The notes below the pieces were generated by a model. The model did no database searches and was not told where the DNA came from. It saw only the letters and a program-made list of their open reading frames with translations. From Hyphomicrobium sp. CS1BSMeth3 (GTDB lineage: Bacteria; Pseudomonadota; Alphaproteobacteria; Rhizobiales; Hyphomicrobiaceae), in contig NZ_FPEI01000006.1 in assembly GCF_900117415.1 (NCBI RefSeq), positions 1,984,001 to 2,048,000 on the forward strand: 64,000 nucleotides of DNA, read 5' to 3'. Within the stretch, counting starts at the first letter, position 1. The number at the start of each line of letters is the position of its first letter. Below, one piece after another: positions 63,520-64,000 of this stretch. A program made the translations under genes and the position numbers.

Positions 63520-63544
63520 GGGGCCGCGCCCGATGCGCGGCCCC
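63520..63544 (+). terminator. Hairpin between UgpB-like and permease genes
   Basis: A perfect 10-bp stem (GGGGCCGCGC with GCGCGGCCCC) closes a 5-base loop and is followed by GACCTTTGTTT. It lies 18 bp after the binding-protein stop and 28 bp before the permease start. Confidence 0.72.
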
Positions 63545-63572
63545 GACCTTTGTTTGAGAACTTCGGGGCCTG

Positions 63573-64000
63573 ATGGGCGATCAACGCATACGGGGCTGGA
63601 TCAACGCCTGGCTGCTCCTGCTGCCGGCCATGGCGCTCCTGGCTCTGTTCACGCACTGGCCAGCCGTCGCGACCATCATCGACAGCTTCTTTTCCACGCC
63701 TCGCGCGCGACGCCCTTCGGTCTTCGTCGGTCCCGACAACTACCAGCAGATGCTGGCCGATCCGATCTTCTGGCAGGCGCTGACGAACAATTTCTGGTTT
63801 GCCATCGGCACGATCCCTGCGTCGATCGCGCTCGCGCTGCTCATGGCTGTCTGGGTGAACGATCGCTTCCCTGGCCGCACGTTCGTGCGCATGGCGTTCT
63901 TCACCCCGACCGTGCTGCCCATGATCGCGGTCGCGAATATCTGGCTCTTCTTCTACACGCCCGAGCTCGGCCTGCTCGAGCAGATCAGGAGCGCGCTCGG
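63573..64000 (+). CDS. ABC transporter permease, UgpA/MalF class, N-terminal part
   Basis: The frame is open to the end of the window, so about 142 residues of a roughly 290-residue permease are seen. The first TM (AWLLLLPAMALLALFTHWPA), the VGPDNYQQMLADPIFWQAL segment and the second TM region (NNFWFAIGTIPASIALALLM) match the UgpA/MalF-like family, as does FTPTVLPMIAVANIWLFFY. It probably pairs with a UgpE-like permease beyond the edge. Confidence 0.88.
   Translation, partial: MGDQRIRGWINAWLLLLPAMALLALFTHWPAVATIIDSFFSTPRARRPSVFVGPDNYQQMLADPIFWQALTNNFWFAIGTIPASIALALLMAVWVNDRFPGRTFVRMAFFTPTVLPMIAVANIWLFFYTPELGLLEQIRSAL

Noticed and set aside
1-64000. CRISPR array, insertion sequence, integrase or prophage
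   Set aside because: No regularly spaced repeats, transposase-like or phage-like genes were found in any reading frame.

Overview
The window is high-GC DNA of an alphaproteobacterium, most likely a member of the Hyphomicrobiales (Rhizobiales). This rests on gene content: many solute-binding-protein transporters, a urease operon with a HupE/UreJ gene inserted, a CioAB-type oxidase, a TAXI-type TRAP system and a response-regulator remnant of rhizobial type. The genus cannot be fixed from the sequence alone. Genes are dense, often overlap by ATGA, and I see no phage, insertion sequence, CRISPR array or tRNA.

Region by region. 1-10073 (+) is an assimilatory nitrate block: the end of nrtA, nrtB, the transporter ATPase, a single-domain globin, nirB, nirD, nasA and a fused siroheme synthase. 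Nitrate is imported, reduced to nitrite and then to ammonium; CysG supplies siroheme for NirB, and the globin probably handles nitric oxide. 10250-12696 (-) is a cyanide-insensitive-type quinol oxidase (cioAB), preceded downstream by a pair of related palindromes. 13043-16678 (+) is a TAXI TRAP transporter, followed by a GST. 17428-23342 (-) is a complete urease operon, ureD-A-J-B-C-E-F-G in transcription order.

23477-31839 (-) is a Liv-type ABC importer followed by MmgE/PrpD, CoA-ligase and DsbA/HCCA-isomerase-like genes. A 362-residue TetR regulator (31948-33036, -) carries an unexpected C-terminal hotdog (PaaI-like) domain. It diverges from a six-gene catabolic operon (33188-39689, +): E1 alpha, E1 beta, enoyl-CoA hydratase, an E2-like protein with a degenerate active site, acyl-CoA dehydrogenase and CoA ligase. 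A 19-bp palindrome in the divergent promoter region is the probable operator. Together these suggest an organic-acid uptake and CoA-dependent degradation locus controlled by an acyl-CoA-sensing repressor.

40195-44943 (+) is a membrane-bound formate dehydrogenase whose catalytic subunit has an in-frame UGA followed by a textbook bacterial SECIS hairpin; it is a selenoprotein and not a broken gene. 45156-49809 (+) couples a polar amino-acid ABC importer to 2,2-dialkylglycine decarboxylase, which suggests uptake and breakdown of 2-aminoisobutyrate-like amino acids. 49837-54959 (-) is an Fe3+/2-aminoethylphosphonate-class ABC importer with two tandem paralogous binding proteins. 54960-56298 is gene-poor and holds a decayed response regulator. 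56299-60594 holds an amidohydrolase, an MFS exporter and an isochorismatase-family hydrolase. 61116-64000 (+) is a Ugp/spermidine-class ABC importer cut by the window edge.

A feature across the window is that five different binding-protein genes are each separated from the following permease gene by a strong GC-rich hairpin, a likely shared device for making more binding protein than permease.
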